Assembly: GCA_035760665.1 (NCBI GenBank)
Contig: DASTSN010000031.1
Coordinates: 44,303-108,302, forward strand
Length of the DNA: 64,000 nt
Source: DASTSN01 sp035760665
GTDB lineage: Bacteria; Bacteroidota; Bacteroidia; Chitinophagales; Chitinophagaceae
Direction of reading: 5' to 3'
The translations under genes were made by a program, and so were the position numbers. The notes below the pieces were generated by a model, which did no database searches, was not told the origin of the DNA, and saw only the letters and a list, made by a program, of their open reading frames with translations. This document shows, one piece after another, positions 24,806 through 34,804 of this stretch (its first letter is position 1; each line of letters starts with the position of its first letter).

Positions 24806-26056
24806 ATGCGTATTAAATTTCGTCTGACCCTTCTCAGTTTCCTGGAGTTTTTTGTGTGGGGTTCCTGGTTGATTACAATAGGTGCGTATTGGTTTCAAAA
24901 CCGGCAATGGGGTGGTGCAGAATTTGGAGCCATTTTCTCCACGATGGGGATCTCTGCTATTTTTATGCCCACCATTACCGGCATTATTGCCGACCGCTGG
25001 ATCAATGCGGAAAAATTGCTGGGATTATGCCATTTGGCGGGAGCTGTTATCCTGTATTTCATCCCGCAGGTGAATGATCCTGAGTTGTTCTTTTGGGTTT
25101 TATTATTGTACATGTTGTTTTACATGCCTACCATTTCGTTGGCGAATACGGTTTCCTATTCGGTTTTGGTAAAAAATGGCATGAATATTATCAAAGACTT
25201 TCCACCTATCCGGGTATTTGGAACGGTTGGTTTTATCGCAGCAATGTGGACAGTTAGCTTATTGCACATCGAAACTTCTGCCAGTCAATTTTATGTGGCA
25301 GCAGCAGCATCACTATTTTTAGGAATATATGCATTTACCTTGCCTGCCTGCCTTCCGGAGGGGAAGAATGTGCAAAAGCGGTCGTGGATTGATGTGTTAG
25401 GTTTCAGGGCCTTTTCGCTGTTTCGCAATACCAAGATGGCATTGTTCTTCATTTTCGCTATGTTGCTGGGTGCCGCGTTGCAACTTAACAACGCATATGG
25501 CGATACGTTCCTTCACGACTTTGCTAAGGTGGATAAATATCAGGATGCCATTGCTGTGAAATATCCAGCAATCATTATGTCTATTTCACAAATTTCAGAA
25601 ACACTATTTATTCTCGCCATTCCATTTTTCCTGCGCCGTTTTGGTATAAAAAAAGTGATGCTTATTAGTATGGTGGCCTGGGTGCTTCGGTTCGGATTAT
25701 TTGCCTATGGCAACCCGGCAGATGGTTTATGGATGATCATCCTTTCCTGCATTGTGTATGGTATGGCATTTGATTTTTTCAATATATCCGGGTCTTTGTT
25801 TGTGGATACGCAGGTGCAACCGGAAATACGGGCCAGTGCGCAGGGAATTTTTATGATGATGACAAACGGCTTCGGCGCCTGGCTGGGTAGTAAAATCAGC
25901 GGGATTGTCATTGCAAATTATTTCACCAATGCCAATAACAGCCTTGACTGGTATGGTATCTGGACAGCATTTGCCGGTTATTCCCTGGTGGTTGCCGTTT
26001 TATTTGCCGTGTTTTTCCGGCACAAACACAATCCTTCCATCGTTGGGAATGGGTGA
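24806..26056 (+). CDS. MFS nucleoside permease (NupG/nucleoside:H+ symporter family)
   Basis: A 416-residue, 12-helix transporter. The start MRIKFRLTLLSFLEFFVWGSW and the segments IGAYWFQNRQWGG, GIIADRWINAEKLLG and MAFDFFNISGSLFVDTQVQ are characteristic of the nucleoside:H+ symporter group (NupG, XapB) within the major facilitator superfamily. It should import nucleosides across the inner membrane. It shares the control region with mqnE, which runs the other way; whether uptake of adenosine-type compounds relates to futalosine metabolism is speculation. A bidirectional terminator separates it from trxA. Confidence 0.82.
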   Translation: MRIKFRLTLLSFLEFFVWGSWLITIGAYWFQNRQWGGAEFGAIFSTMGISAIFMPTITGIIADRWINAEKLLGLCHLAGAVILYFIPQVNDPELFFWVLLLYMLFYMPTISLANTVSYSVLVKNGMNIIKDFPPIRVFGTVGFIAAMWTVSLLHIETSASQFYVAAAASLFLGIYAFTLPACLPEGKNVQKRSWIDVLGFRAFSLFRNTKMALFFIFAMLLGAALQLNNAYGDTFLHDFAKVDKYQDAIAVKYPAIIMSISQISETLFILAIPFFLRRFGIKKVMLISMVAWVLRFGLFAYGNPADGLWMIILSCIVYGMAFDFFNISGSLFVDTQVQPEIRASAQGIFMMMTNGFGAWLGSKISGIVIANYFTNANNSLDWYGIWTAFAGYSLVVAVLFAVFFRHKHNPSIVGNG

Positions 26057-26084
26057 AATTGCCGAAGTTGAAAGAGGTAAAAAA

Positions 26085-26121
26085 TAAAAAACCCCGCTCT
26101 GTTGTGAACGGGGTTAATTTT
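26085..26121. terminator. Bidirectional terminator between permease and trxA
   Basis: Arms AACCCCG (26090-26096) and CGGGGTT (26109-26115) close a 12-base loop. AATTTTTT follows on the plus strand and TTTTTATTTTTT on the minus strand. Confidence 0.8.
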
Positions 26122-26137
26122 TTCATAGAGGAAACAC

Positions 26138-26455
26138 TTAAATATGTGCTTCAATTTTTTTAACAAAATTTGCTTTTGGTTGTGCACCTACCAGTTTATC
26201 CACTACTTTTCCTTCTTTGATGAAAAGAATTGCGGGAATGGAGGTGATGCCGTAGTTGATGCTTAACTGGGGGTTAATATCAACGTTTACTTTTCCCACA
26301 TTCACTTTGCCATTGTATTCTTTAGACAATTCTTCGATAACCGGCCCGATTGCACGGCAGGGACCACACCATTCTGCCCAAAAATCAATGACGGTCAGTT
26401 TATCAGAAGCGAGTACTTCAGTTTGAAAATTGGAATCAGTGAATTCTTTTGCCAT
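26138..26455 (-). CDS. trxA: Thioredoxin
   Basis: A 105-residue classic thioredoxin with redox motif WCGPCR (C30, C33) within FWAEWCGPCRAIGPVIEEL, the cis-proline segment SIPAILF, and the C-terminal GAQPKANFVKKIEAHI. It is the cytoplasmic dithiol reductant for ribonucleotide reductase, MsrA (encoded at 35380-36051) and others. It is monocistronic, with a terminator downstream and a -7 element (26494-26501) upstream. Confidence 0.95.
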   Translation of the reverse strand: MAKEFTDSNFQTEVLASDKLTVIDFWAEWCGPCRAIGPVIEELSKEYNGKVNVGKVNVDINPQLSINYGITSIPAILFIKEGKVVDKLVGAQPKANFVKKIEAHI

Positions 26456-26493
26456 TTTATATTTTTTTAATATTAAAGTTTAAACAGGAATTG

Positions 26494-26501
26494 CAAATTT
26501 A
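26494..26501 (-). promoter_or_regulatory. Putative -7 element (TAAATTTG) of trxA
   Basis: On the minus strand TAAATTTG matches TAnnTTTG exactly. The predicted start is near 26490, about 35 bases before the trxA ATG. A -33 box is not clear. Confidence 0.45.
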
Positions 26502-26604
26502 ACTCCATTATGCTTAACATGCAGACCTGTCGCAAAGTTGTGTAAAAGTTGTCATTGATCTCAGTCATCTGCACGACCTTTCTGCTAAAACGTCCTTTTT
26601 CTTA

Positions 26605-29600
26605 TCAGTTTGTTAACACTTGTACATCCAGTTCGGGTTTAGCTTCCAGGAATTCGATGATTTCGTTATTCATTTCAAAACCATTATCCATGGTTAGTAA
26701 CGTGATTTTCAAGTTGGATTTTGGTTCGTTGATCAGGAATTTTAAGCTGGTTTTGCCGGGATAGTTTTTCATATTTTGCTCCACGAAGCCAATCAGGGCA
26801 TTTGTTATGTTGCGCGGGTGCGTTTCAATAATTACCTGTCGTGTCAGATTTCTTTTGACGGTTTCAGCCAGTGACACCCCGGTTACTTTGAATTCAAATT
26901 CTGCTTTGTTATACCGCTGTTTAAAATAGCCGGTAATGAAAACGGTGCTGCCCAGTTGCAGGAAGGTGGCATACCGAACATAGTCTTCGCTCCAGAGCGT
27001 TAATGCTGTTTTGCCGGAATAATCTTCCAAAGTAAAATTGCCAAATTTATTTCCCTGGCGGGAAATTTTGTGCTGCGCATCGGCTACCAGGCCGAGGATG
27101 CGGAACTGCCGGCCCGGGTTAGGCTGTTTATCAATTGTGTCCTTAAACTCATTAAGATCGCTGAGCGTAGTGATACCATAATGCTTCAGTTCAAATTTGT
27201 GATGATCCAGTGGATGACCACTCAGGAACATCCCTGTCACTTCTTTTTCATGATCCAATTGTACAATGAGAGGCCATGGTGCACAATCAGGCATTTTGGG
27301 TGGCGGAATTTCCATGGTGATGGGTAAATCGCCAAACAATGTATTGGTGGCTGTGGCGTTTTGTGCCTGCAAAACCTGCCCGTATTTAATGATTTTTTCG
27401 AGTCCAGACATATTGTCTTCCGGGGCAACATGAAAATACTGAGCCCGGTGATGCTCCGGGAAACAATCAAATGCCCCGGCATAAGCCAGGCTTTCCAGTG
27501 TTTTTTTATTTACGGTGCGCTGGTTGATACGCTTGATGAAATCAAAAATAGTGAGGAAGGGGCCGTTGGATATTTTTTCCTGGATGATGCTTTCCACGGC
27601 GGCCTCGCCCACACCCTTCAGGCCGCCTAATCCAAAACGGATTTCCCCTTTTTTATTTACCGCAAAGCCCTTCAGCGATTCGTTAATATCTGGTCCCAAT
27701 ACACGAATGCCCATGCGCCGGCACTCCTCCATAAAGAAGGTGATTTTTTCAATGCTGCCTGCATTGTTCAGCACAGCGGCCATGTATTCGCTGGGATAGT
27801 GCGCTTTTAAATAAGCGGTTTGGTAGGCAACATAAGCATAGCAGGTAGAGTGTGATTTGTTAAAAGCATATTGGGCAAACGCTTCCCAGTCGGTCCAGAT
27901 TTTTTCCAGTTTATCAGCGGGATGGCCTTTGGCTGTAGCGCCTTCGATAAACTGGGTTTTCATTTTATCCAGTACACTTTTTTGCTTTTTACCCATTGCT
28001 TTCCGCAATACATCGGCATCGCCTTTACTAAATCCGGCCAGTTTTTGTGCCAGCAGCATCACCTGCTCCTGGTATACGGTAATACCATAGGTTTCATCCA
28101 GGTATTCCTCCATTTCCGGCAGGTCGTATGAAATAGCTTCGCGGCCGTGTTTGCGATCAATAAAGTTAGGTATATAGGCTAGCGGGCCGGGCCGGTAGAG
28201 GGCATTCATGGCAATAAGATCGGCAAACTGATCTGGTTTCAGATCTCGCAGGTATTTCTGCATGCCGCTGCTTTCAAATTGAAATGTACCGATTGTATCC
28301 CCGTGCTGGTAAAGCTGAAATGTTTTTTCATCATTCAGTGGAATGTCATCGATTTCTATTTCAACACCGTGGTTTTGCTTTATAAGGGCCAGCGCATTTT
28401 TTATGATTGTCAGGGTCTTCAGGCCCAAAAAGTCCATTTTGATAACACCGGCATCTTCAATGATGCTACCCTCAATTTGAGTTACCCACAAATCAGAATC
28501 TTTGGCTGTGGCTACGGGAATCAATTCTGTAAGATCCTTGGGTGCAATGATGATGCCTGCCGCATGAATGCCCGTATTGCGTACGGATCCTTCCAACCGT
28601 TCCGCTTCATGAAGCACTTTCGCAGCCGCGTCGCCACCATTATAAATTTCCCGCAACCGTTTTACATTTTCCAGGTCGTCAGGGCCAAGGCCTTCTTTTT
28701 CTGATAAAGATTTTTCACCCTCTTTGGCGGTCAGCGGCGCATGCAACACACGTTTTAGTTCAATACCGGGTCGTTCGGGTACCAGTTTTGCCAGCGCATT
28801 AGAATCGGGAAGCGGCAGATCCATCACCCTTGCCACATCTTTGATACTCATTTTCGCTGCCATGGTACCGTAAGTAATAATCTGTGCTACCTGGTTTTTG
28901 CCGTATTTCGACACAACATAGTCTATAACTTTCTGCCGGCCTTCGTCATCAAAATCCGTGTCTATATCAGGCATTGATTTTCGGTCGGGATTCAGGAAAC
29001 GCTCAAAGAGCAGGTTGTACTTCACCGGGTCGATATTGGTGATACCGATACAATAAGCTACCACTGAGCCTGCCGCCGATCCGCGGCCAGGTCCCACAAA
29101 TACACCAATATCGCGGCCTGCTTTGATGAAGTCACTTACAATCAGAAAGTAACCCGCGAAGCCCATTGTTTTGATGGTAAATAATTCAAACTCGATGCGT
29201 TCACGCACATCATCGGTCAGGTCACCATACCGTTCCCTGGCACCCTGGTAGGTGAGATGCTTCAGGTATTCCCATTGATTCAGCGATTCCGGGGATAATT
29301 TATCTTTTCCAACAATTTCTTCTTTCCTGTGAATTTTGAAATCGTCGGGGATGGGGAAAGCTGGTAATAAAATATTTCTTTTCAGGTCCAGCAGTTCTAC
29401 TTTGTCCACAATTTCATTGGTGTTGTCAATGGCTTCGGGCAAATCGTGGAAAGTAGCTACCATCTCCTGCGTGTTCTTAAAATAAAACTGGTCGTTAGGG
29501 AAGGCGAAGCGTTTGTCTTTCACATGTACATCATCATCGGTAAACTCCCGAAGGGCCGGCGTAGCAAGCTTTTCACCGGTGTTAATACATAGCAGGATGT

Positions 29601-30276
29601 CATGTGCCACAAAATCTGTCTGGTCTACATAATGAGAGTCATTGCTGGCAATGATTTTTACATTGTATTTTTTTGCCCATTTTACCAGCACTTCATTTAC
29701 CCTGTCTTGTTCAGCAAGTTTATGCCGTTGTAGTTCCACATAGTAATCTTCTCCAAACAGGTCAAGCCACCATTTGAATTCTTTTTCGGCTTCGGCTTCT
29801 CCTTTTTTCAAAATTGCCTGTGGTACCATTGCACCAAGGCAACAGGTGGTGGCAATCAATCCTTCGTGATATTGTAAAATCAGTTCTTTGTCGATGCGCG
29901 GGTATTTGCTGTATAAGCCTTCGATATAGCCCAGCGAAGTCAGCTTTACCAGGTTACGATAACCCTGTTCATTTTTTGCCAGTAATATCTGGTGATGGCG
30001 GGGATCTTTTTCTTCCTTCGAAAAAGTTTTGCGGTGCCGGTCGGCTGTCAGATAAAACTCGCAGCCTACTATAGGTTTTACTTTGGGCTTCCCGTTTTCG
30101 TCTTTGTGTTTGTAGGCTTCGGCTACAAATTCAAAGACACCAAACATATTGCCATGATCGCTGATTGCCACCGCGGGCATACCATCGGCGATGGCCTTTT
30201 TGTAAAGGTTCTGTATAGAGGCCGCTCCGTCGAGGAGTGAGAATTGCGTATGTACATGTAAATGAGAAAACTTCAT
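26605..30276 (-). CDS. dnaE: DNA polymerase III subunit alpha
   Basis: A 1223-residue replicative polymerase of the DnaE1 type. It has an N-terminal PHP domain (HLHVHTQFSLLDGAA at about 5-19), a polymerase core with catalytic aspartates in MPDIDTDFDDEGR (about residue 435), the palm/finger region GPGRGSAAGSVVAYCIGI, a helix-hairpin-helix segment (RFGLGGLKGVGEAAVESI), and a C-terminal OB fold (about 1050-1140, 'QFRILGLVADAQHKISRQGN'). It copies the chromosome with the sliding clamp. Its length is normal. It stands alone between trxA and a divergent NlpC/P60 gene. Confidence 0.96.
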   Translation of the reverse strand: MKFSHLHVHTQFSLLDGAASIQNLYKKAIADGMPAVAISDHGNMFGVFEFVAEAYKHKDENGKPKVKPIVGCEFYLTADRHRKTFSKEEKDPRHHQILLAKNEQGYRNLVKLTSLGYIEGLYSKYPRIDKELILQYHEGLIATTCCLGAMVPQAILKKGEAEAEKEFKWWLDLFGEDYYVELQRHKLAEQDRVNEVLVKWAKKYNVKIIASNDSHYVDQTDFVAHDILLCINTGEKLATPALREFTDDDVHVKDKRFAFPNDQFYFKNTQEMVATFHDLPEAIDNTNEIVDKVELLDLKRNILLPAFPIPDDFKIHRKEEIVGKDKLSPESLNQWEYLKHLTYQGARERYGDLTDDVRERIEFELFTIKTMGFAGYFLIVSDFIKAGRDIGVFVGPGRGSAAGSVVAYCIGITNIDPVKYNLLFERFLNPDRKSMPDIDTDFDDEGRQKVIDYVVSKYGKNQVAQIITYGTMAAKMSIKDVARVMDLPLPDSNALAKLVPERPGIELKRVLHAPLTAKEGEKSLSEKEGLGPDDLENVKRLREIYNGGDAAAKVLHEAERLEGSVRNTGIHAAGIIIAPKDLTELIPVATAKDSDLWVTQIEGSIIEDAGVIKMDFLGLKTLTIIKNALALIKQNHGVEIEIDDIPLNDEKTFQLYQHGDTIGTFQFESSGMQKYLRDLKPDQFADLIAMNALYRPGPLAYIPNFIDRKHGREAISYDLPEMEEYLDETYGITVYQEQVMLLAQKLAGFSKGDADVLRKAMGKKQKSVLDKMKTQFIEGATAKGHPADKLEKIWTDWEAFAQYAFNKSHSTCYAYVAYQTAYLKAHYPSEYMAAVLNNAGSIEKITFFMEECRRMGIRVLGPDINESLKGFAVNKKGEIRFGLGGLKGVGEAAVESIIQEKISNGPFLTIFDFIKRINQRTVNKKTLESLAYAGAFDCFPEHHRAQYFHVAPEDNMSGLEKIIKYGQVLQAQNATATNTLFGDLPITMEIPPPKMPDCAPWPLIVQLDHEKEVTGMFLSGHPLDHHKFELKHYGITTLSDLNEFKDTIDKQPNPGRQFRILGLVADAQHKISRQGNKFGNFTLEDYSGKTALTLWSEDYVRYATFLQLGSTVFITGYFKQRYNKAEFEFKVTGVSLAETVKRNLTRQVIIETHPRNITNALIGFVEQNMKNYPGKTSLKFLINEPKSNLKITLLTMDNGFEMNNEIIEFLEAKPELDVQVLTN

Positions 30277-30460
30277 GGGTTCATGGCTTATAATGATTCA
30301 CTTATTAGCTCTGGCAACGATGTCCTTTTACAGGAGAACCGGAAATGCATACTTTCCTTTGGCAAATTTCGTTTAAATTAAGGCTGCGCAAGACGGAAAC
30401 AATGGTTATTTTTACACGATTTTTAAACCGGCGCTAAAAATCATCCTTTTTAAAACCAAT

Positions 30461-31159
30461 ATGATGAAACAAACGATTCCCGCATTGCTGATGGTGGTTT
30501 TACTGGCAAGTTGTTCCAGTATTAAACCACTGAGCAGCAGTAAAGATGTTTCCGGTAGCACTAAAGTTGTTAACAGCACGCCCCGCTTTTTGGATATTGA
30601 AGTGTCTCCGGAGACTTCCACGGCTAAAACCGGTACTGTACGCCGGCAAAATGCAGCCACTTCAAAAAAGCAATCGCAAGGCTACCTTGCCAATTCTTCC
30701 ACAACCATTGAACAAGCTTCTCCGCTGCAGTTTAAATATGCGCTTTTACTGAATACCGACGTAGAAGCGGTGACGAATATCAAATTATACGAATACATAG
30801 ACGAATGGTACGGCACCCGTTATTGCCTGGGGGGAACGACCAAGAGTTGCATCGATTGCTCAGCTTTTGTGCAGTCGTTTTATTCGGCGCTTTATAATAC
30901 CAGCATACCCCGCACTGCCAGAGACCAATATAAGTCTGCCCAAAAAATTTCCAGTACAGAACTTCAAGAGGGTGATCTGTTGTTTTTCAATACCCGTGGC
31001 GGTGTTTCGCATGTGGGTATTTATTTGCAACATAACAAATTTGTTCATGCCTCCACGTCAGGTGGTGTGATGATCAGCGATATGTTTGAGCCTTACTATG
31101 TACGGCATTTCATCGGTGCCGGCCGGATTGAAAAAAATGATGAGCTGGCTAAAAACTAG
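30461..31159 (+). CDS. NlpC/P60 family (C40) lipoprotein peptidase
   Basis: A 232-residue protein with lipoprotein signal LLMVVLLASCSS (Cys18), a disordered Ser/Thr-rich linker to about residue 95, then an NlpC/P60 domain. Catalytic residues are C133 in CIDCSAFVQSF, H184 in GVSHVGIYL and H196 in FVHAST. It should cleave peptide bonds in cell-wall peptides (D-Glu to diamino acid) while tethered to a membrane. ATG 30461 and ATG 30464 are equivalent starts. It is convergent with the M1 peptidase gene, only 6 bp apart, with no terminator seen. Confidence 0.87.
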   Translation: MMKQTIPALLMVVLLASCSSIKPLSSSKDVSGSTKVVNSTPRFLDIEVSPETSTAKTGTVRRQNAATSKKQSQGYLANSSTTIEQASPLQFKYALLLNTDVEAVTNIKLYEYIDEWYGTRYCLGGTTKSCIDCSAFVQSFYSALYNTSIPRTARDQYKSAQKISSTELQEGDLLFFNTRGGVSHVGIYLQHNKFVHASTSGGVMISDMFEPYYVRHFIGAGRIEKNDELAKN

Positions 31160-31165
31160 TGACCG

Positions 31166-32821
31166 TTATTCCGCTTCCCGTACAGTGATATAAAAATTCT
31201 TATCAACCTGAAGTCCGTTTTTCAGCGCATCGGTTAACGGCATTTTCTTCCAGTTGGTTACAGGATAAATCCAGCTATTATCTGTCAGGCGTACCGGCAT
31301 ATTAAAACCAGTAATGCAATTTGTCCAGCGATAAGCGATTTCCTGTCCTTCAATTTTATAATCCAGTTCCGGAATTTTGGTGCTGCGCAGGTATTGTTCA
31401 AATATTTTTGATAAGTCTTTGCCTGATTTTTTAGACATATATTGCTCCACTTGCTCAGATGTTACCGTTTGATGGTAAAAGTCTTTATTTAGTCCGCGCA
31501 GCAGTTGCCTGAATGTTTCATCGTTGTTAATTACCTGGCGGATGGTATGCAGCAGGTTATTTCCTTTATTATACATATCACCACTGCCTTCCTGGTTTAC
31601 GCCGTAAGTGCCGATAACAGGCTTGGTATTTTGAATGGTCCTGCGCAACCCCTGGGTGTATTCATCAGCTGCTTCTTTGCCGTATTGGCATTCCACAAAA
31701 AGCGTTTCTGTATAGTCTGTAAAACCTTCGTGCACCCACATATCAGCGATATCCTTTGTAGTGATATTGTTGCCAAACCATTCGTGCCCGCTTTCATGGA
31801 CAATTATATAGTCCCATTTTTTACCCCAGCCACTGCCCGAAAGATCCCTGCCAAGATAACCGTTCATAAATTTATTCCCGTAAGCCACCGCACTCTGGTG
31901 CTCCATTCCCAGGTGTGGCGCCTGCACCAGTTTGTATCCATCTTCGTAAAAAGGGTAGGGACCCATCCAGTATTCAAAACATTTCAGCATGTCTTTTACC
32001 TGGGTAAATTGTTTCTTCGCTTTTTCAAGTTCGTAATCCAGCACCCAGTAACTGCAGTCCAGTTTCCCTTTTTCTCCATCGTAGGTCTCTGTCCAGTTTA
32101 CATATTTTCCGATGTAGGGAATGATGTCGTAATTATTAATCGGGCTTTTCACTTCCCATTTCCAGGTTGTGTATCCGTTACCGGCAGCTTGTTTTGCGGC
32201 AAGTCGTCCATTGCCAACGGCGACGAGTGTGTCCGGAACCGTTATACTAAGCGAAGCGCCATTATCGGGTTCGTCGCTTTGGTGATCTTTGCAGGGATAC
32301 CAAACACTGGCGCCGAGACCCTGGCAGGCCACACTCATCCACGGCCGGCCTTTGGCATCTTTTGTAAAAATCCAGCCGCCGTCCCAGGGCGGGTTTACGG
32401 CTACCCGCGGATTGCCCGAAAAAAATATCGTGACCTGCTGTGTTGAGTTGAGTTTGCTCTGGGGCATACTGACATGAAAAACATTCCCTTCGCGGGTAAA
32501 TGAACGGTTAACGTGACTGCCGTCTTCAATTTTAGTAATATTCATGGGTTGCTGCAGGTCAATTTGCATGAGAGGGCAGGCAGCCGGTTGGCATTTTTTC
32601 ACCACTTTATACGTGATGGTTACGCTTCCCCCAATGGATTTCGTATCATAATCCGGCTTTACCTGTATGTCGTATCGCAATACATCCCACCAGGCACGTT
32701 CGGGCGTGATGCTGCCACGGAGCGTATCCTGGTGTGTAAATTCACGTTTATGGTTCAGCGGTTGTGAAAAAACGAAGAGGCCTGTAAGCAGCGCCGTGAG
32801 CAGCATTAAATTTTTTTTCAT
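31166..32821 (-). CDS. Secreted M1 family metallopeptidase
   Basis: A 551-residue aminopeptidase-like enzyme with signal peptide MKKNLMLLTALLTGLFVFSQ. The zinc site is HESGH (H342, H346) and E365 in MWVHEGFTDY, the HExxH-X18-E pattern of M1. The exopeptidase loop reads GMEHQSAVAYG (305-315) instead of the classical GAMEN, as in a bacteroidal branch of M1 proteins. The family's long C-terminal helical domain is reduced. It probably trims peptides in the periplasm or outside the cell. It is divergent from the peptide-binding lipoprotein gene. Confidence 0.88.
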   Translation of the reverse strand: MKKNLMLLTALLTGLFVFSQPLNHKREFTHQDTLRGSITPERAWWDVLRYDIQVKPDYDTKSIGGSVTITYKVVKKCQPAACPLMQIDLQQPMNITKIEDGSHVNRSFTREGNVFHVSMPQSKLNSTQQVTIFFSGNPRVAVNPPWDGGWIFTKDAKGRPWMSVACQGLGASVWYPCKDHQSDEPDNGASLSITVPDTLVAVGNGRLAAKQAAGNGYTTWKWEVKSPINNYDIIPYIGKYVNWTETYDGEKGKLDCSYWVLDYELEKAKKQFTQVKDMLKCFEYWMGPYPFYEDGYKLVQAPHLGMEHQSAVAYGNKFMNGYLGRDLSGSGWGKKWDYIIVHESGHEWFGNNITTKDIADMWVHEGFTDYTETLFVECQYGKEAADEYTQGLRRTIQNTKPVIGTYGVNQEGSGDMYNKGNNLLHTIRQVINNDETFRQLLRGLNKDFYHQTVTSEQVEQYMSKKSGKDLSKIFEQYLRSTKIPELDYKIEGQEIAYRWTNCITGFNMPVRLTDNSWIYPVTNWKKMPLTDALKNGLQVDKNFYITVREAE

Positions 32822-32917
32822 TGAATGATTTTTATTTGAATCAGGAATGCTTCCTGTAGTTCTTATTTGCCTGGGAATTGAAATACTTCGCTAATTTAGA
32901 TTTCCTGCAGTGAAATT

Positions 32918-34549
32918 ATGTACCGTTTAACAAAATATTTCTTTGTTCCGGCAATCACTTTGTTGTTGCTGGCATCATGCTATCATAACCAACGCAGCAA
33001 AAAGCATTTTTTTCATTACAATGAAATGAGTGGAATTGCCTCTCTTGATCCGGCTTTTGCCAAAAACCAATCCGTGATGTGGGCAGTCCATCAAGTCTAC
33101 AGCACATTAGTTGAAGTAGACGAACAATTGCACCTGGCGCCGCTCCTGGCAAAAAGCTGGGAAATATCGGCGGACAGGCTTACCTACACCTTTCACCTGC
33201 GTACAGATGTTTTCTTTCAGGACGATGCAGCCTTTCAGCAGGGGAAAGGCCGGCGCCTCGTAGCTGCTGATGTGGTGTACAGTTTTAAACGTATTACAGA
33301 TCCCGCCACTGCCAGCCCGGGTGCATGGATTTTTAATAATAAGGTTGCAGAGAAAAACCCCTTTTCAGCCCCTGATGACAGCACTTTTCAGCTAAAGCTG
33401 CGTAATCCCTACAGCCCAATGATTGGAGTGCTTTCCATGCAATATTGTTCGGTCGTGCCGCGGGAAGCTGTTGAGAAATATGGGAATGATTTCCGGCGTC
33501 ATCCGGTTGGCACCGGCCCTTTTCAATTTACTACCTGGGAAGAAGGGCAGGTTTTACTGCTGAAGAAAAACCCTCATTATTTTGAAACTGATAGTGCAGG
33601 AAACCGGTTGCCATACCTCGACGGGATCAATATTAGCTTTAATGACAGCAAGGCTACTGAGTTTCTTTTGTTCCGACAGAAGCAGCTGGATTTTATAAAT
33701 GATATTGATGCCTCTTTCAAAGATGAAGTACTGACCAAAAGGGGTAACCTGCGAAAAGCCTGGGCTGGTAAGATTTCCCTGTTTACACATCCGTACCTGA
33801 ACATAGAGTACCTGGGTTTTCTCGTAGATACGACCAATCCGCTGGTTCAACAATCACCCACGCGGTTAAAAAAAATCCGGCAGGCAATTAATTATGGTTT
33901 CGACCGGCAAAAGATGATGCTGTACCTCCGTAATTCAATTGGTACAGCAGCCGAATCAGGCTTTGTACCCGTCGGACTGCCATCATTTGACACAGCAGCT
34001 GTAAAAGGATATCACTTTGATCCGGTTCGTAGCCGGCAACTGCTGGCGGAGGCAGGTTTTCCTCCGGATGGGAAAGGCCTGCCGGCGATTAAACTGTATA
34101 CGATTCCCAACTATGCCGATATGGCCAATTTTATTGCCCAGCAACTCGGCGAAACCGGTATTCCCATACAGGTGGATGTTGTGCAAAAGGCTTTGTTGCT
34201 GCAAATGACAGCCTCTTCCAAAGCACCTTTTTTTCGTGGAGGCTGGATTGCCGATTACCCGGATGCAGAAAATTATTTGTCTGTTTTCTACTCCAAAAAC
34301 CCGGCGCCGCCAAATTATACCCGGTATAAAAATCCTGCATTTGATTTAATTTTTGAAAAAGCACTCCGTGAGCAAAATGATACGATCCGTTATAAATTGT
34401 ACCAGCAGGCCGATCAGTTAGTAATGCAGGATGCACCGGTTGTGCCACTTTGGTACGACAAGGCCATCTGGCTGGTGCAGCCGGAGGTAAAGGGCTTTTC
34501 ACCAAATGGTTTGAATATGCTGGAATTACGCAAAGCGTATTTTGAATAG
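32918..34549 (+). CDS. ABC transporter substrate-binding lipoprotein, SBP_bac_5 (DppA/OppA) family
   Basis: A 543-residue lipoprotein (signal ITLLLLASCYH, Cys at about 21) with the family-5 binding-protein layout. Visible are 'SLDPAFAKNQSVMWAVHQVY', LAKSWEISADRLTYTFHLR, GTGPFQFTTWEEGQVLLLKK and the C-terminal VVPLWYDKAIWLVQPEVKGF. Relatives deliver di- or oligopeptides or nickel to ABC importers. No permease or ATPase genes adjoin, so it is an orphan whose partners must be elsewhere. The divergent M1 peptidase suggests joint peptide use (inference). Confidence 0.85.
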   Translation: MYRLTKYFFVPAITLLLLASCYHNQRSKKHFFHYNEMSGIASLDPAFAKNQSVMWAVHQVYSTLVEVDEQLHLAPLLAKSWEISADRLTYTFHLRTDVFFQDDAAFQQGKGRRLVAADVVYSFKRITDPATASPGAWIFNNKVAEKNPFSAPDDSTFQLKLRNPYSPMIGVLSMQYCSVVPREAVEKYGNDFRRHPVGTGPFQFTTWEEGQVLLLKKNPHYFETDSAGNRLPYLDGINISFNDSKATEFLLFRQKQLDFINDIDASFKDEVLTKRGNLRKAWAGKISLFTHPYLNIEYLGFLVDTTNPLVQQSPTRLKKIRQAINYGFDRQKMMLYLRNSIGTAAESGFVPVGLPSFDTAAVKGYHFDPVRSRQLLAEAGFPPDGKGLPAIKLYTIPNYADMANFIAQQLGETGIPIQVDVVQKALLLQMTASSKAPFFRGGWIADYPDAENYLSVFYSKNPAPPNYTRYKNPAFDLIFEKALREQNDTIRYKLYQQADQLVMQDAPVVPLWYDKAIWLVQPEVKGFSPNGLNMLELRKAYFE

Positions 34550-34804
34550 TTGATATTATTTTTAATTCGTATATTATAAAGCTTATTGCTTTTGATTAGC
34601 TAATAGTAGTTTTACGTGTATGCTTGCGAATCTGCATGATAAACTATATTTTTGTTGAGTTCACAACCCACTAATAAATCCGGCCCTGAAATTTCCCACC
34701 CGGGTTTTTAGTTTATCCAAATTTTCCTCATATCCTTCCGAAGCAGCCTTTCTTTTATCCTGTAAGAATCGTTCGTGTTTATTTCGTAACCTAAATGTAT
34801 TGGT

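Noticed and set aside
31505..32446. Long open frame on the plus strand (313 codons) opposite the M1 peptidase gene
   Set aside because: It is fully antisense to a gene with intact catalytic motifs, and its translation has no recognisable domain; an antisense shadow.
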